Shown in pieces: positions 18,049 through 25,709 of a DNA stretch of 48,830 nucleotides; positions within the stretch are counted from its first letter, which is position 1; every line of letters begins with the position of its first letter. The position numbers were made by a program, and so were the translations under genes. Origin of the DNA: Firmicutes bacterium CAG:475 (GTDB lineage: Bacteria > Bacillota > Clostridia > Christensenellales > CAG-917); NCBI GenBank assembly GCA_000434435.1, contig FR895617.1, positions 1 to 48,830 of the forward strand. The letters run 5' to 3'. The notes under the pieces were generated by a model, which was not told the origin of the DNA, searched no databases, and worked only from the letters and a program-made list of their open reading frames with translations.

Positions 18049-18422
18049 AAAAAGTTGTGCTTGCAATCGTAATTCTTGTCATAATCGTAACGGGCGGAGT
18101 GCTTGAAGATTTTTATATTCACAAGACTTTTTCCTCTCTAAACGAAAAGCTCGTATCTCTTGAAAACTCCATAAAATCGCAGAGCGACGACTGCATCGAC
18201 AAAGCGAACGAGATATTCGACTGGTGGGAGAAAAAGCGCATGTATATGGAATTGTTCGCATTCTCGCCGGATGTACGCTCGTTCTCCGTCGCACTTGCCG
18301 AAACACAAGGCTCGATCGAATGTGAGGACTATCAGAACGCACTGTCCAAGTGCCGCTCGCTCATAGTTATGGCAGACAACATCAAACGCCTTTTGGACTT
18401 CAATGCCGAGGATATAATATAA
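18045..18422 (+). CDS. DUF4363 single-pass protein
   Basis: 125 residues from the ATG at 18045, with GGAGG nine bases upstream inside the end of the DUF421 gene. One N-terminal membrane helix (residues 3-20) is followed by a helical extracytoplasmic domain with DWWEKKRMYMELFAF, typical of DUF4363. DUF421 and DUF4363 genes often sit together, and the ATGA overlap here suggests stoichiometric synthesis. Function unknown. Confidence 0.88.
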   Translation: MKKVVLAIVILVIIVTGGVLEDFYIHKTFSSLNEKLVSLENSIKSQSDDCIDKANEIFDWWEKKRMYMELFAFSPDVRSFSVALAETQGSIECEDYQNALSKCRSLIVMADNIKRLLDFNAEDII

Positions 18423-18445
18423 GCAAGGATATCAAAAACGCCACT

Positions 18446-18516
18446 CCGATATGCGTATTTTTGCATATCGGGTATCCTCGTTTTCGTGTATGCACATATG
18501 CGCACTTTTGCATATG
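18446..18516. repeat. Hairpin-rich intergenic repeat, copy A
   Basis: Two hairpins lie back to back: CCGATATGC/GCATATCGG (18446-18454 with 18463-18471) and CATATGC/GCATATG (18495-18501 with 18510-18516). It shares the 13-mers TTTTTGCATATCG and CATATGCGCACTT with the sequence at 20512-20595 in the same orientation. It separates convergent genes and could also act as a terminator. Confidence 0.7.
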
Positions 18517-18519
18517 GTA

Positions 18520-19896
18520 TCACCTTAACATGTCCTTCAAATCATAAATATCGCCTGCGCCGATCATCAGAATCACGTCATGTGATTTTGCGCGACTTTT
18601 TACGAAATCAATAGTTGATTGCGCTCCTTTGAGAAGATAAACGCCTCGTTTGCGATATTTGTCGAAAATAGCATTGAACAACACATCGCTGTCTACGCCG
18701 TCGGAGAGTCTTTCTCGCGCGGCATACGTAGGCATAATCGCAACGGTTTTGACACCGTTCCGTTTTGCACCCAATACGCTTGCGAAATCGTCAAGATACG
18801 CCTTTGTTCTCGAATACGTGTGCGGCTGAAAAACGACCATGATTTTGCCGAGATTTCGCGCACGTTTTATCACCTCGGCAATTTCGCTCGGATGATGCGC
18901 AAAGTCGAAATACACCTTCGTTTTTCCGATATCGTCGGCACGCTCGAAACGTCTTTTCACGCCTTGATAACTTTCAAGCGCATGCACACAGTTTTCAAAG
19001 TTCAATCCGCAAGCAACGCCTGCGGCAATTGCGAACGTCGCGTTTTTATAGTTGTATTCCCCCTCGTCTTTCAATTTGAGCTTGACGATTTTTTTGCCGT
19101 CGGACACCATTGCGCCGTCTGCCTTGAAAAAGCACTGTATTCTTTTCTCTTTGCCGTTTTCAACGCACACGCAAAACGAGTTTTTGCTATTTTGTTTTTT
19201 CGTTTTGTCAATGAGTTCGAGGTTGTTTTCGCAAACGATTTTTACACTGCTTTTTTGCAAAAACTTTGAAAAAGTCGCTTTGACGCTTTTCAAATCATCG
19301 TAGCAATCGGGATGATCGCATTCCGCATTAAGCACCACGCTTACACGGGGATCGAGCGCAAGCAAATTGCGTTTGTACTCGCACGCTTCGCACAAAAATA
19401 CGCAATCTTTCAAATCTTCGATTTGACTTACACCCGTATTGTTGACGTAATTTGAAAATTCTATACTTTCACCGCCTATCATTGCGGCAAATTTCACGTT
19501 GTTGCTTTTGAGAATGTGCGCGAGCATAGCGGTTGTCGTGGTTTTGCCGTGCGTGCCTGCGATTGCGACCGTTTGACCGAACAAGTTTGAAACCCGCGCC
19601 AAAAATTCGTGCCTTTCAAAAACGGGAATATCCTTTTCTCTCGCTTTTGCTATTTCGGGATTATCGCTCGGAATTGCCGAAGAAAACACCAAAAAATCCG
19701 CATTTTCAAGCTCGAAAAAGTCGGGAATTTTGCCGATTTTCGCACCGTTTTTTATAAGTCCGTTGCACAATCCGTTGATTTTTGCGTCGCTGCCGCTAAT
19801 CTGTATGCCGAAATCCGCAACGAATTTCGCAAGCGCGTTCACCCCGACTCCGCCTATCCCGACAAAATACCCTCTTTTTGCTTTTGACAAATCCAT
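18520..19896 (-). CDS. murC: UDP-N-acetylmuramate--L-alanine ligase
   Basis: 458 residues, full family length. MurC joins L-Ala to UDP-MurNAc with ATP, the first step of the cytoplasmic peptide stem. Domain 1 has the Gly-rich loop GIGGVGVNALAK; the Mur-ligase ATP loop is AGTHGKTTTTAML near residue 110; CEACEYKR corresponds to the Firmicutes MurC signature; FDFAHHPSEI and QPHTYSRT are from domain 3. The ATG at 19896 lacks a Shine-Dalgarno, and a possible -10 ends only five bases upstream, so the message may be leaderless. It is single, between two hairpin repeats. Confidence 0.96.
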   Translation of the reverse strand: MDLSKAKRGYFVGIGGVGVNALAKFVADFGIQISGSDAKINGLCNGLIKNGAKIGKIPDFFELENADFLVFSSAIPSDNPEIAKAREKDIPVFERHEFLARVSNLFGQTVAIAGTHGKTTTTAMLAHILKSNNVKFAAMIGGESIEFSNYVNNTGVSQIEDLKDCVFLCEACEYKRNLLALDPRVSVVLNAECDHPDCYDDLKSVKATFSKFLQKSSVKIVCENNLELIDKTKKQNSKNSFCVCVENGKEKRIQCFFKADGAMVSDGKKIVKLKLKDEGEYNYKNATFAIAAGVACGLNFENCVHALESYQGVKRRFERADDIGKTKVYFDFAHHPSEIAEVIKRARNLGKIMVVFQPHTYSRTKAYLDDFASVLGAKRNGVKTVAIMPTYAARERLSDGVDSDVLFNAIFDKYRKRGVYLLKGAQSTIDFVKSRAKSHDVILMIGAGDIYDLKDMLR

Positions 19897-19901
19897 ATTT
19901 C

Positions 19902-19929
19902 AATATATGAAACAAAACGTCGATTGCAA
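19902..19929 (-). promoter_or_regulatory. Possible leaderless promoter of murC
   Basis: On the minus strand TTGCAA (19924-19929), 16 bases, TATATT (19902-19907), then GAAAT and the murC ATG. The start site would fall on or beside the first base of the start codon. This is weaker than the analogous case at 28957-28985. Confidence 0.4.
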
Positions 19930-20090
19930 CACTTTGTTCACGTTTGCGTTTTCGGTTTTATCGCCGTTTGGTTGCAACTTTCACACGCAAAAACGCTTGT
20001 TTTTTTCTCAAAATTCCGCTGCGTTTTGCCATATATAATCAACATAAACATCAAATTTGTGCCGTTTTGTTTCATTTTTTAAAATATGTA

Positions 20091-20119
20091 TTGTTTATTT
20101 TCATACAAAGTGTTATAAT
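20091..20119 (+). promoter_or_regulatory. Sigma-A-type promoter of spoVG
   Basis: TTGTTT (20091-20096), 17 bases, TATAAT (20114-20119), followed by AGGAGGGAG at 20135 and the spoVG ATG. A sigma-H-type element, as in Bacillus spoVG, was not seen. Confidence 0.8.
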
Positions 20120-20145
20120 ATTTAAAACCATACCAGGAGGGAGAT

Positions 20146-20412
20146 ATGGAACTTTCGGACGTAAAAATCAGACTTGTAAATCAAGACGGCAAACTCAAAG
20201 GGGTTGCGTCCCTTGTTATTGACGGTTGTTTTGCCGTGCACGACATCAAAATCGTAGAGGGAGAAGGCGGAGTTTTCGTTGCAATGCCGTCAAGAAAAAC
20301 GCCGGACGGCGAATACAAGGACATCGTCCACCCCATAAATTCGCAAACGCGCGAACTTTTCAAGAACAAAGTGCTCGAAGCCTATCGTCTGGCACTCGAA
20401 GAAGAACAATAA
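20146..20412 (+). CDS. spoVG: SpoVG RNA-binding regulator
   Basis: 88 residues. The N-terminus LSDVKIRLVNQDGKLKGVAS and the following IDGCFAVHDIKIVEG and FVAMPSRKTPDGEYKDIVHP are hallmark SpoVG sequences. SpoVG is a small dimeric nucleic-acid-binding protein that affects septation, sporulation and envelope genes in Firmicutes and spirochaetes. The ATG has AGGAGGGAG at ideal spacing and its own promoter. It is monocistronic, ending before the hairpin repeat at 20448 and a terminator at 20605. Confidence 0.97.
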   Translation: MELSDVKIRLVNQDGKLKGVASLVIDGCFAVHDIKIVEGEGGVFVAMPSRKTPDGEYKDIVHPINSQTRELFKNKVLEAYRLALEEEQ

Positions 20413-20447
20413 TTTTTGTTTCAAACGCTATTAAATCGTCAAAAACA

Positions 20448-20595
20448 GATATCCGTCAAGACGCATACATGCCAGTTGAGCCGACGCATATTCACCGCCC
20501 CGACGGATATGTTTTTGCATATCGTCATATGGGCATATTCGCATATGAACGCATGTCGTTTTTCGCAAATAATATTTTTGCTCATATGCGCACTT
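20448..20595. repeat. Hairpin-rich intergenic repeat, copy B
   Basis: Contains ATATCCGTC/GACGGATAT (20449-20457 with 20502-20510), TCATATG/CATATGA (20525-20531 with 20541-20547), TTTTTGCATATCG (20512-20524) and CATATGCGCACTT (20583-20595). The last two strings are identical to parts of copy A at 18446-18516 and in the same order. No reading frame here looks coding. Confidence 0.65.
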
Positions 20596-20604
20596 GAAGT
20601 TGAC

Positions 20605-20646
20605 AAAAAACAACGCCTGCAAATATTTGCAAGCGTTGTTTTTTGT
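20605..20646 (+). terminator. Terminator between spoVG and the ether-lipid-like operon
   Basis: A long stem in which AAAAAACAACGC and TGCAAA pair with TTTGCA and GCGTTGTTTTTT; one C-A mismatch interrupts it. T residues on the plus strand and A-rich flanks on the other side make it usable in both directions. Confidence 0.85.
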
Positions 20647-20705
20647 TGATTTCTTGCGATTTTATCGTGTACTGACGCCAATTTTTGCAGTCGCACTCCC
20701 ACTAA

Positions 20706-22418
20706 TCAGAAGTTTGCGGGATGTTCGTCAAGCGCAAGCGTGCCGCCGGGATTGAGCGTATTGTTGGGATCGAAATACGCTTTGAGTGCCTTGAACACTT
20801 TGAGTTGCTCGCTTCCGATCGAGCCTTCGAGGAAGGGCGCAAAAAGTTTGCCGATGCCGTGATGGTGCGAAAGCGCGGCACCCGACTTCATGATTGCTTC
20901 CAAAATGGAGCTGTGATACTTTCTGAAAGCGTCGAGATCGGTGGTCTTGATGATGAAGATGAAGTATAGATTTGCGCCTTGCGGATAACTGTGCGAAATG
21001 TGGCAAGTGCAAATTGCGTTAGGCCATGCTTTGACGACTTTCCTGACCTCGTCGTGAACTTTGGGCATATTGTCCCAGTTGACGGCGCACTCGAGAGTGT
21101 CGATGATGATGCCGTAGTCCTGAATGGTGTCGCGAAGATACGGGTCGGAGAATCTGCCGTGCTCCCACGAAGTCGTTACGTAGCCGGTGAGATACAGTCC
21201 GTGATACTTTCTTGCAATCTTGCGGATGTTGCGATAGATGTTTCTTTGCAGTCCGCTTTCGCCGTCGCAGAAGCCGAGAAGCAAGCATCTGGAATGTTGT
21301 TTGTAGCCCTTTGCCGCAAGAAGCGGTTCGAGCGGAGAACCGATGATGCCGTACATATGCGACATCATATCCGTTTCTTCGGCGTCGGAAAGACGGAATG
21401 CCGACGGATGTCCGAATTCACCTTGCATAACCTCTCTCATAACCGCCATACCGTCCTCCCACGTCGGGAACATAAACGAGAACTTCTTGTGTTTTTTGGA
21501 GAGATTGAACACTTTGAGCGTAACTTCCGTAAGGATGCCGAAGCAACCTTCGCTGCCCATCATGATTTGGTCGATATCGGGACCGGTTGCCTTTCTCGGT
21601 GCGCCGTCCGACTTGATTACGCCGATGGGCGTGACGTACTCTTGTTTAAGCACGATGTCCGCCGCACAGCCGTAATAGGTGGAGTTTTGCCCGGAACCTC
21701 TCGTGACAACCCAGCCGCCTACGCAGGAATACTCGAAAGATTGCGGGAAGTGTCCGCAAGTGTAACGCTTTGTCGTGCCGAAGTTTTCGGGAGCGTGGTT
21801 GAGGATGTCTTCGAGTTGCGGACCGCTGATGCCCGGTTGAACGGTGATGGTTTGGTTGACTTCGTTGAAAGCGATGACTTTGTTGAAGTTTTTGCTGATG
21901 TCAATCATGATGTTGGGGCTGACCATAGGTTCCGTGCCGCGCGTAACCGACGAGCCGCCTGCGTGCACGTACACCTTGATTCCGTTGTTGTCCGCATACT
22001 TGACAAGGCTTTCGATTTGTGCTTTGTCGGTGGGATAAACGACGATGTCGGGCACGTTTTCGACGATACCCTTTCTCAATCTCATGATGTCGATCATGGT
22101 TTTGCCGTATGCAAGGCGCACTCTTTCAAAGTCGTCTGTGGTTGCGTTGTCGGGGCCGACGATAACCGTGATTGCCTCGATTTGTTCTTTTGTAAGCGCG
22201 CTTTCGACATGTACGTCGACAAGTTGTTCGCCGGTGTCGACCATAGTTTTGAAGTCGTCGTCGCTCAAAGAGAATATGCTCTTGATGAGTTTGTAAAGGC
22301 CTTCTTTGGGGGCTTTATACTTGTTGGGATCGCCCCATTTCATGATGGAACGGAAGGATCTGGGATTGGGTGCTTCGGTGATCCATTTAGGTTCGTAGTC
22401 TTTGTAGGGTTTTGACAT
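20706..22418 (-). CDS. Alkyldihydroxyacetonephosphate-synthase-like FAD protein
   Basis: 570 residues. An FAD-binding-4 (PCMH/VAO) domain at about 115-300 has VHAGGSSVTRG and GGWVVTRGSGQNSTYYG, and an FAD-oxidase C-terminal domain follows. LSHHHGIGKL near residue 525 is the signature of alkyl-DHAP synthase (human AGPS reads SHHHGVGKL); CHISHSYPQGANLYF and GPDIDQIMMGSEGCFGILTE also follow that subfamily more than glycolate or D-lactate oxidases. AGPS swaps the acyl chain of acyl-DHAP for a fatty alcohol, making the ether bond. Last gene of the six-gene operon; GGAGG before the ATG. It may instead oxidise a glycerol-phosphate-like or hydroxyacid substrate; subfamily confidence is good, reaction confidence is moderate. 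Confidence 0.75.
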   Translation of the reverse strand: MSKPYKDYEPKWITEAPNPRSFRSIMKWGDPNKYKAPKEGLYKLIKSIFSLSDDDFKTMVDTGEQLVDVHVESALTKEQIEAITVIVGPDNATTDDFERVRLAYGKTMIDIMRLRKGIVENVPDIVVYPTDKAQIESLVKYADNNGIKVYVHAGGSSVTRGTEPMVSPNIMIDISKNFNKVIAFNEVNQTITVQPGISGPQLEDILNHAPENFGTTKRYTCGHFPQSFEYSCVGGWVVTRGSGQNSTYYGCAADIVLKQEYVTPIGVIKSDGAPRKATGPDIDQIMMGSEGCFGILTEVTLKVFNLSKKHKKFSFMFPTWEDGMAVMREVMQGEFGHPSAFRLSDAEETDMMSHMYGIIGSPLEPLLAAKGYKQHSRCLLLGFCDGESGLQRNIYRNIRKIARKYHGLYLTGYVTTSWEHGRFSDPYLRDTIQDYGIIIDTLECAVNWDNMPKVHDEVRKVVKAWPNAICTCHISHSYPQGANLYFIFIIKTTDLDAFRKYHSSILEAIMKSGAALSHHHGIGKLFAPFLEGSIGSEQLKVFKALKAYFDPNNTLNPGGTLALDEHPANF

Positions 22419-22437
22419 AGTTTTCCTCCAAACTGCC

Positions 22438-22468
22438 GTTTTATCTGTCGAAAATTGTCGGATAAAAC
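22438..22468 (-). promoter_or_regulatory. Intra-operon inverted repeat
   Basis: GTTTTATC (22438-22445) and GATAAAAC (22461-22468) form an 8-bp stem with a 15-base loop, just upstream of the AGPS-like gene inside the operon. No T tract follows on the minus strand, so RNA processing or stabilisation is more likely than termination. Confidence 0.4.
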
Positions 22469-22497
22469 CGCGATTTATTCATATTTTGTATTTTTTA

Positions 22498-24072
22498 TTA
22501 TTTGTTCTCTTCCGCTTTCGCTTCACGGAGAATATGTTTCAAATCGTCGTAAAGACGCTTGTTGTTGGGATAAATTCTGCGATATATTCTGCTGTACAAT
22601 TTTTCATAGAGCGCGTGCTCTTTCATATCGGGCTTAAACTCTGCCGCGACGTGGACCATGTTTTTTGCCGCCTCTTCGAAGGACTTGTAAACTCCGAGCC
22701 CCGTGAACGCGGTGATTGCCGCGCCGAGCGAAGACGTTTCGTAGGTTTGCGCACGCCTTACGGGAATACCCATAATATTTGACGTGATTTGGCAAATCTC
22801 GTCGCTTTCGCTTCCGCCGCCCGAAACCGCGATAAACTTGACGTCGATTTTGGTTTTACGCTGTATGGACAAAAGTCCGTCGTAAAGTCCGTAGGCAATA
22901 CCTTCGATGATTGCTCTGTAAATGTGGATTCTCGTATGGCAATCCGCAAAGCCGAGGATTGCGCCTCTTGCCGTGGGATGCTTGATACCGGGCGTCCAAT
23001 ATGGTTGAAGAATTAGACCTTCACAACCTGCCGGGACGTCTTTGAGGTGTCTGTTCAAAAGCTCCTCCGCAGAAATGCCGATTTCTTGCGCCTCTTTGAC
23101 TTCCTTGTGAGCAAACTCGTTTTTGAACCAGGATATCATCCAGTATCCGCGATAAATCTCTATTTCGGGGTTATACTTGCCGGGCAATACTGCCGGATAT
23201 GTTGGCACGAACGGCTCGGTTTCGATATACTTGTCGGTGGTCATTTGCACGGTTGCCGTCGTGCCGAGCGACAACGACGCTCCCGTTGAATCGACGCAAC
23301 CCGATCCGAGCGTTTCGCACCCTTTGTCCGAGCCGGATGCTATAACGGGTGTCCCTTCCTTGATGCCGAGGTCGAGGCTTGCCTCTTTTGTTATGTAGCC
23401 GACAATCTCGCCCGGTTCGATGAGATCGCACATGTTCTCCGCTTTGAGATCGAATATCGGTGCGGTGATTGCCTTTGGCGATTGCCATGTTTTGTTTTTG
23501 TAATCGAACGGAATATGTCCGATTTGGTTTGCGACGGAATCTTTCATAACGCCCGTAAGACGATATGTAATCCAGCCCGAAAACATCAGAAACTTGTGCA
23601 TTTTTGCCCAAACTTCCGGCTCGTACTCATGCACCCAGTTGCATGCCGAAGCCTTGCATTGCGCTGCGGCAAGGTCATATAGATTGAGCATGCGCAAAAG
23701 AGATTTGAAGCCTTTGCCGAATCTTGTCTTGTCGGCGTCTTTGACCTCTCTTTGGTCGAGCCAAAGAATGATATCGCGCAGCGGTTTTCCGTCCTTGTCG
23801 ACAATGACCGCCGTATCTCGTATGGTAGTTACGGCAACGCCTTGTATGTCGTCCCATAGGTCGGGACATTTTTCTTTAAGTCCGTTTGTGGCTTCTTTGA
23901 GCCTGTCCCAATAGAACTCCGGGGTTTGCTCCGCCCAACCTATGTCCTTTGAAAAATAAGGCTGTTTGAAGTGGACTTTCATTTTCCCGTAGTCCTTGCC
24001 GTGCTTGTCGAAAAGCATTGCTCGCACGCTCTGCGTGCCGAAATCGATTGTTAGTACAAGTGGTTCTCTCAT
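22498..24072 (-). CDS. FGGY-family carbohydrate or polyol kinase
   Basis: 524 residues with both FGGY domains. LTIDFGTQSVRAMLFD is the N-terminal phosphate loop; ASGSDKGCETLGSGC and SLSLGTTATVQ lie near the middle; AVSGGGSESDEICQITSNI is the FGGY C-terminal signature. The family phosphorylates glycerol, xylulose, gluconate and related compounds. The sequence is not a clear GlpK, so the substrate is open, but the company of a GlpA-like dehydrogenase favours glycerol or a glycerol-like polyol. AAAGGG precedes the ATG; 53 bases separate it from the DUF1667 gene. Confidence 0.85.
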   Translation of the reverse strand: MREPLVLTIDFGTQSVRAMLFDKHGKDYGKMKVHFKQPYFSKDIGWAEQTPEFYWDRLKEATNGLKEKCPDLWDDIQGVAVTTIRDTAVIVDKDGKPLRDIILWLDQREVKDADKTRFGKGFKSLLRMLNLYDLAAAQCKASACNWVHEYEPEVWAKMHKFLMFSGWITYRLTGVMKDSVANQIGHIPFDYKNKTWQSPKAITAPIFDLKAENMCDLIEPGEIVGYITKEASLDLGIKEGTPVIASGSDKGCETLGSGCVDSTGASLSLGTTATVQMTTDKYIETEPFVPTYPAVLPGKYNPEIEIYRGYWMISWFKNEFAHKEVKEAQEIGISAEELLNRHLKDVPAGCEGLILQPYWTPGIKHPTARGAILGFADCHTRIHIYRAIIEGIAYGLYDGLLSIQRKTKIDVKFIAVSGGGSESDEICQITSNIMGIPVRRAQTYETSSLGAAITAFTGLGVYKSFEEAAKNMVHVAAEFKPDMKEHALYEKLYSRIYRRIYPNNKRLYDDLKHILREAKAEENK

Positions 24073-24125
24073 AATTTCCCTTTATGGTTGCGCAAAACGG
24101 TTTCCCGTCCGCCTTGCGACAAAAT

Positions 24126-24461
24126 TTAATAAATGCTTGCGGTTGCGATGAGGTTGACGTCCGTGCCGCATACGCCTTTGAGCACCACGTCCCCTCTATG
24201 CAGTTTTTCGCTTACTACGACGGCGTTGATTTGCTTCATAAGTTCGTCGATTTTGTCTTTCGGGATTTCGCCGTCCGTCCTGACGGGAAGCACGGGATAA
24301 TCCGCAAAAGTCGTTGCGACGGTGGAGCATACCGAGCGCATGGGGCAAGTTGTTTCACTCACCGCAAAAGCCTCGCCTCTTTTGCAACCGTTGCCGCTCA
24401 CTATGCCGTTTTCTATTTTGATTCTGCACCCGCGCGGGCACACGATACATACAAGTTCCAT
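24126..24461 (-). CDS. DUF1667 iron-sulfur-type small protein
   Basis: 111 residues. The N-terminus has Cys5, Cys8, Cys12 and Cys26 (CIVCPRGCRI then GNGCKRG), a likely metal or Fe-S site, followed by the family segment CPMRSVCSTV and PVRTDGEIPKDKI. DUF1667 proteins commonly accompany GlpA-like dehydrogenase and FAD/NAD oxidoreductase genes in Firmicutes, probably as an electron-transfer partner; that role is inferred. The ATG overlaps the upstream stop as TAATG, with GGAGG upstream. Confidence 0.9.
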   Translation of the reverse strand: MELVCIVCPRGCRIKIENGIVSGNGCKRGEAFAVSETTCPMRSVCSTVATTFADYPVLPVRTDGEIPKDKIDELMKQINAVVVSEKLHRGDVVLKGVCGTDVNLIATASIY

Positions 24462-25708
24462 TATCTTTCCTCCACTCTGACTTCGACTTTGCTTCCCTCT
24501 TTTATGCCGAAAGAAGAGAAATCGAGCTCGATTCTCTGCATCTCCGGCGGACGAAGGAATGCAAAATTCTTTTTGAACGCTTCGTTGCCGTCGACGCTCA
24601 CGTAAAGCGTGGCTTTGTCCATATCCTTTGCGGCACGGAAGAAAAACACGACTTTGTCGCAAGGCTTGCCAAGGTCGATTCTGTGCGGCACGTAGCTCAA
24701 AAGTCCTTTGCCTTTTTCTATGCGCACGCTCTTGCCCGACGGTTTGAAATCCACCGCGTTTGCGCCTGCGTCTTTTGCACATTCGGACACATAATCCACC
24801 AAATCGAACACGTTAAGTGCGTTTCCTGCCGAAAACACACCGTCAATCGACGACATGTAGGTCTGGTCGCAGTCCGCACCTTTCGTAAACGGATTTATCT
24901 TTACGCCTATGGATTCGGCAAGTTCGTTTTCGGGGATAAGTCCGACGGAAAGAATGAGCGCGTCGCAATCGATACGTCTTTGAGTGCCGTCGACAGGTTG
25001 CATTTTGTCGTCTACCTTTGCAACCTCAACCGCTTCGAGCCTGTCCGTGCCGAACACTCTCGTAACGGTGTGAGATAGGTGAAGAGGTATGTTGAAATCG
25101 TGCAAGCACTGATGTATGTTTCTCGTAAGTCCGCTCGGCGTGGGCTTGACTTCGTAAACGCCCTCGACTGTTGCGCCTTCGAGAGTAAGACGTCTTGCCA
25201 TGATGAGTCCGATGTCGCCGCTTCCCAAAATCACGCATTTTTTGGTGGGAAGTTTTCCTTGCAGGTTGACAAAGTTTTGAGCCGTACCTGCGGTAAACAC
25301 GCCTGCCGGACGAGTGCCCTGAATAAGCACTTGTTTTGCCGTGCGTTCCCTGCATCCCGTGGCAAGCACGAGTGCTTTGGCAAAGAATTTTTCAATGCCG
25401 TCCTTGGACACTGCGGTGATTTCAAAACCGCCGTCCTTCTTTTCTATTCTAGTCACAAAGGTGAAAGTAAAGGTGTCTATGTCGAGTTCTCTGACAAAAT
25501 CTATATATCTCTCGCTGTATTCGGGGCCTGCGAGTTTTTCGCCGAAGCGGATAAGCCCGAACCCGTCGTGAACGCATTGTTTCAAAATTCCGCCGAGGCG
25601 CGCTTCTCTTTCTATAATTGCGACCTTGCCGCCTTTAAGGCACGCGCTTTGCGCCGCCGAAAGACCTGCGGGGCCGCCGCCGATAACCACTACGTCATAA
25701 TTGCGCAT
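24461..25708 (-). CDS. NAD(P)/FAD-dependent oxidoreductase (GlpA partner)
   Basis: 415 residues from the ATG at 25708, preceded by AAGGAGG. A Rossmann motif VVVIGGGPAGLSAAQSA binds FAD; a second loop, VILGSGDIGLIMARRL, binds NAD(P); ALVLATGCRERT is a typical family motif. HDGFGLIRFGEKLAGPEY is conserved in oxidoreductases found next to DUF1667. The last 90 residues form a separate beta-rich extension. With the neighbouring GlpA-like protein and DUF1667 it likely makes a GlpABC-like complex passing electrons from glycerol phosphate to a pyridine nucleotide or another carrier. Confidence 0.88.
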   Translation of the reverse strand: MRNYDVVVIGGGPAGLSAAQSACLKGGKVAIIEREARLGGILKQCVHDGFGLIRFGEKLAGPEYSERYIDFVRELDIDTFTFTFVTRIEKKDGGFEITAVSKDGIEKFFAKALVLATGCRERTAKQVLIQGTRPAGVFTAGTAQNFVNLQGKLPTKKCVILGSGDIGLIMARRLTLEGATVEGVYEVKPTPSGLTRNIHQCLHDFNIPLHLSHTVTRVFGTDRLEAVEVAKVDDKMQPVDGTQRRIDCDALILSVGLIPENELAESIGVKINPFTKGADCDQTYMSSIDGVFSAGNALNVFDLVDYVSECAKDAGANAVDFKPSGKSVRIEKGKGLLSYVPHRIDLGKPCDKVVFFFRAAKDMDKATLYVSVDGNEAFKKNFAFLRPPEMQRIELDFSSFGIKEGSKVEVRVEER

Positions 25709-25709
25709 A

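Noticed and set aside
18446..20595. CRISPR array
   Set aside because: The shared 13-mers form only two diverged copies 2 kb apart with no regular spacers and no cas genes nearby.
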